5,011 bases of DNA, taken from an uncultured Ardenticatenia bacterium (GTDB lineage Bacteria; Chloroflexota; Anaerolineae; Promineifilales; Promineifilaceae). Position numbers and translations under genes: made by a program. The stretch covers positions 1-5,011 of the forward strand of contig CALLZA010000370.1 in NCBI GenBank assembly GCA_937858165.1. Reading direction: 5' to 3'. Within the stretch, counting starts at the first letter, position 1, and every line of letters starts with the position of its first letter. Below are positions 4,876-5,011 of the stretch, piece by piece. The notes below the pieces were generated by a model, which saw only the letters and a program-made list of their open reading frames with translations, was not told the DNA's origin and searched no databases.

Positions 4876-5011
4876 AAAAAAAAAAAAAGCGTAGCGAAGA
4901 GTCGATCGCGACGACATGCAGCGGACTCCTCGAGGGTCATATAAACAGACATCACAGAATCACAGCGAAAACTACACTATAGAGAGTATGCAACGAGTAG
5001 AACAACAAAAC
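4876..5011. other. Sequencing run-off noise beginning with poly-A
   Basis: Thirteen A (4876-4888) follow directly after the end of P5, then about 120 bases of unstructured sequence that becomes A/C-rich. This mirrors the poly-T and noise at the left end and is the signature of reads running off the library molecule. No open frame here continues independently of the adapter. It should be trimmed and carries no annotation. Confidence 0.92.

Noticed and set aside
1..5011. CRISPR array, tRNA, rRNA or phage genes
   Set aside because: No regularly spaced direct repeats, cloverleaf-like tRNA sequence, conserved rRNA segment or phage-type protein was seen on either strand.

Overview
The window is a short-read assembly contig, probably from a metagenome. 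Bases 126-4805 are genuine bacterial DNA, and both ends are Illumina Nextera library sequence. The left end (61-125) reads as P7, i7 index and Read 2 adapter with the Tn5 mosaic end. The right end (4806-4875) reads as the other mosaic end, Read 1 adapter, i5 index and P5. Outside these lie a poly-T run and a poly-A run, then noise base calls. Nothing before 126 or after 4805 belongs to the organism.

The insert is GC-rich (around 60% or more by eye, not computed). The gene content and protein styles (a ClpC with a UVR middle segment, a four-domain S1 protein, a GT39-like membrane protein beginning with a TPDE motif) fit a member of the Chloroflexota, perhaps Anaerolineae-like. This placement is inferred from family resemblance, not from a search.

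Layout from left to right:
- 126-201 (-): first 25 codons of a small unknown gene cut by the adapter, with a near-ideal promoter (TTGACC-N17-TACAAT) and operator-like inverted repeats.
- 343-424: two tandem hairpins downstream of clpC; the distal one resembles an intrinsic terminator on the minus strand.
- 432-2951 (-): complete clpC, a two-ATPase Hsp100 unfoldase that feeds ClpP, starting at GTG.
- 3011-3031: a perfect GC hairpin between the two genes.
- 3044-4195 (-): complete gene for ribosomal protein S1 (rpsA) with four S1 domains.
- 4196-4305: a divergent promoter region in which the predicted -35 boxes of rpsA and the next gene occupy almost the same bases.
- 4306-4805 (+): 5' part of a GT39/PMT-like membrane glycosyltransferase gene, cut by the adapter.

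rpsA and clpC are read in the same direction, 92 bp apart. No convincing separate clpC promoter is visible, so they probably form one transcription unit joining translation and protein quality control. The rpsA leader carries a hairpin and a possible 15-codon reading frame whose TGA overlaps the rpsA ATG. I see no convincing undescribed multi-gene system. The most useful observations are the adapter artefacts, which create false protein tails, and the compact regulatory arrangements.
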